From positions 21,456-85,455 of the forward strand of contig CAYZTR010000004.1 in the NCBI GenBank assembly GCA_964481575.1: a stretch of 64,000 bases of DNA, in the 5' to 3' direction. This stretch comes from UQRS01 sp964481575 (GTDB taxonomy: Bacteria; Bacillota; Clostridia; Oscillospirales; Acutalibacteraceae). Positions 63,590 through 64,000 of this stretch are shown here, piece by piece. Every line of letters starts with the position of its first letter. Within the stretch, counting starts at the first letter, position 1. The translations under genes and the position numbers were made by a program. Below the pieces are notes generated by a model that had not been told where the DNA came from, did not search any database, and saw only the letters and a list, made by a program, of their open reading frames with translations.

Positions 63590-63820
63590 TAGACATGATT
63601 CTACGAAGCGTAGTTTTTTTCTACTGGAATAAACCAAGGATACATAAATAAAAAGAAAGGAAGTGAGCCAATGAACACCAGTTAATCCCAAAGTGCGGAC
63701 TCGGTCAGATACTAAACGCGGCTACGCCTGCTTGCCGTCTTTGCGGTGGCAAAGACTTTTTAGGGAGGTGGTCTCCCTAATGCCCACGAATATACAACAG
63801 GATGATAAATAGGCAAAAAA
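63590..63820. other. Intergenic stretch, no gene recognised
   Basis: Contains ribosome-site-like AAGGAAGTGAG and AGGGAGGTGG, each followed by very short frames (MNTS and MPTNIQQDDK). AGGGAG/CTCCCT at 63761-63777 can form a small hairpin. No recognisable product. Confidence 0.35.
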
Positions 63821-63822
63821 AT

Positions 63823-63861
63823 CGAGTGTCCATAACTCAAATCCGTTATGAACACTCGATA
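63823..63861 (-). terminator. Terminator of the (disrupted) tRNA-Ser
   Basis: ATCGAGTGTTCATAAC / GTTATGGACACTCGAT stem with one mismatch, followed by seven T on the minus strand. It starts directly after the CCA end of the tRNA fragment. Confidence 0.85.
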
Positions 63862-63920
63862 TGGCGGAGAGTGAGGGATTCGAACCCTCGTGCGATTTCA
63901 CTCGCAACTCGATTTCGAGT
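63862..63920 (-). other. 3' half of tRNA-Ser(CGA), probable attachment-site remnant
   Basis: On the minus strand the sequence from the anticodon loop (CTCGAAA, anticodon CGA) through the long variable arm (TGCGA/TCGCA), the T arm (GAGGGTTCGAATCCCTC), and ACTCTCCGCCA is present. The acceptor 5' strand and D arm are missing: the sequence upstream (63921-64000) does not fit a tRNA. This is the picture of a tRNA 3' fragment displaced by a tyrosine-recombinase element that crossed over in the anticodon loop. Confidence 0.7.
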
Positions 63921-64000
63921 CATGTGTCAAAAAACGAACTTAACTGAATTTAACGGAAGATAAAGTAAGTTGTGAGAACCCTGAAAACTCCGATGTTTTC
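63921..64000. other. Putative beginning of an integrated element
   Basis: AT-rich sequence replacing the expected tRNA 5' half. No gene or repeat is recognisable in the 80 nt available. Confidence 0.35.

Noticed and set aside
63722..63907. 61-codon minus-strand frame ending near the tRNA fragment
   Set aside because: Its first residues are a translation of the tRNA-Ser T arm (SNPSLSA-type artefact).
63862..63945. Intact tRNA-Ser gene
   Set aside because: Only the 3' half is present; the acceptor 5' strand and D arm cannot be found in the sequence up to 64000.

Overview
The window is about 64 kb from the chromosome of a spore-forming, anaerobic Clostridia-type Firmicute, most likely a gut Oscillospiraceae/Ruminococcaceae relative. 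Support comes from the endospore genes spoIIP and gpr, an O2-sensitive [FeFe]-hydrogenase, the Firmicutes yicC-remA-gmk-rpoZ-priA-def-fmt-rsmB-rlmN-prpC-prkC-rsgA-thiN operon, strong AGGAGG ribosome sites, and dockerin-bearing secreted carbohydrate-active proteins. Most of the window is GC-rich. Two AT-rich islands stand out, at about 39.0-40.6 kb and from 61.8 kb to the right end. Most genes lie on the minus strand.

Layout, left to right. 1-2.6 kb: end of a GltD-like flavoprotein and an [FeFe]-hydrogenase. 2.6-6.3 kb: a TetM-type ribosomal-protection GTPase and adenine deaminase. 6.5-13.5 kb: two tandem, paralogous, secreted multimodular beta-helix enzymes, each ending in a type I dockerin. 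13.9-16.0 kb: an acetyltransferase, a cysteine-synthase-like protein lacking the PLP lysine, and yqgF. 16.0-23.9 kb: a probable operon murI-ywiB-argS-ydcF-pyrC-pyrF-pyrK-pyrD. 24.1-26.4 kb: a small membrane protein, an isolated 5S rRNA gene and an AI-2E-type permease. 26.5-35.1 kb: a probable operon nifS-thiI-(cinA::srtB)-(CinA-like tail-anchored protein)-eamA-mutY. 35.1-38.3 kb: a candidate structured RNA, a small membrane protein, spoIIP and gpr, and divergent rpsT. 38.4-40.5 kb: an AT-rich islet with a frameshifted secreted clan-CD-type protease and a lipoprotein. 40.8-46.5 kb: operon murD-M42-M42-GNAT-methionine-gamma-lyase-like. 46.6-47.0 kb: RNase P RNA. 47.0-60.7 kb: the long translation, cell-envelope and signalling operon running from yicC to a thioesterase. 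60.9-61.6 kb: a cyclophilin lipoprotein. 61.7-64.0 kb: an AT-rich region with a decayed transposase, an XRE-TPR regulator and, at the right edge, the 3' half of a tRNA-Ser that looks like an integration junction.

The most unusual finding is an uninterrupted 814-codon gene. It joins a complete CinA (molybdopterin-binding-fold domain plus amidohydrolase) through a linker and one transmembrane helix to a complete class B sortase with His, Cys and Arg in place. The next gene, 21 nt downstream, has a divergent CinA-like N-terminal domain, a long Pro-rich disordered region with PVELPTP repeats and a C-terminal membrane anchor. By the positive-inside rule both CinA-type domains would sit in the cytoplasm tethered to the membrane, with the sortase outside. 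I know of no described role for this pair.

Functional assignments rest on motif reading and family knowledge. No database or structure search could be run, so family-level calls on divergent proteins are marked as inference.
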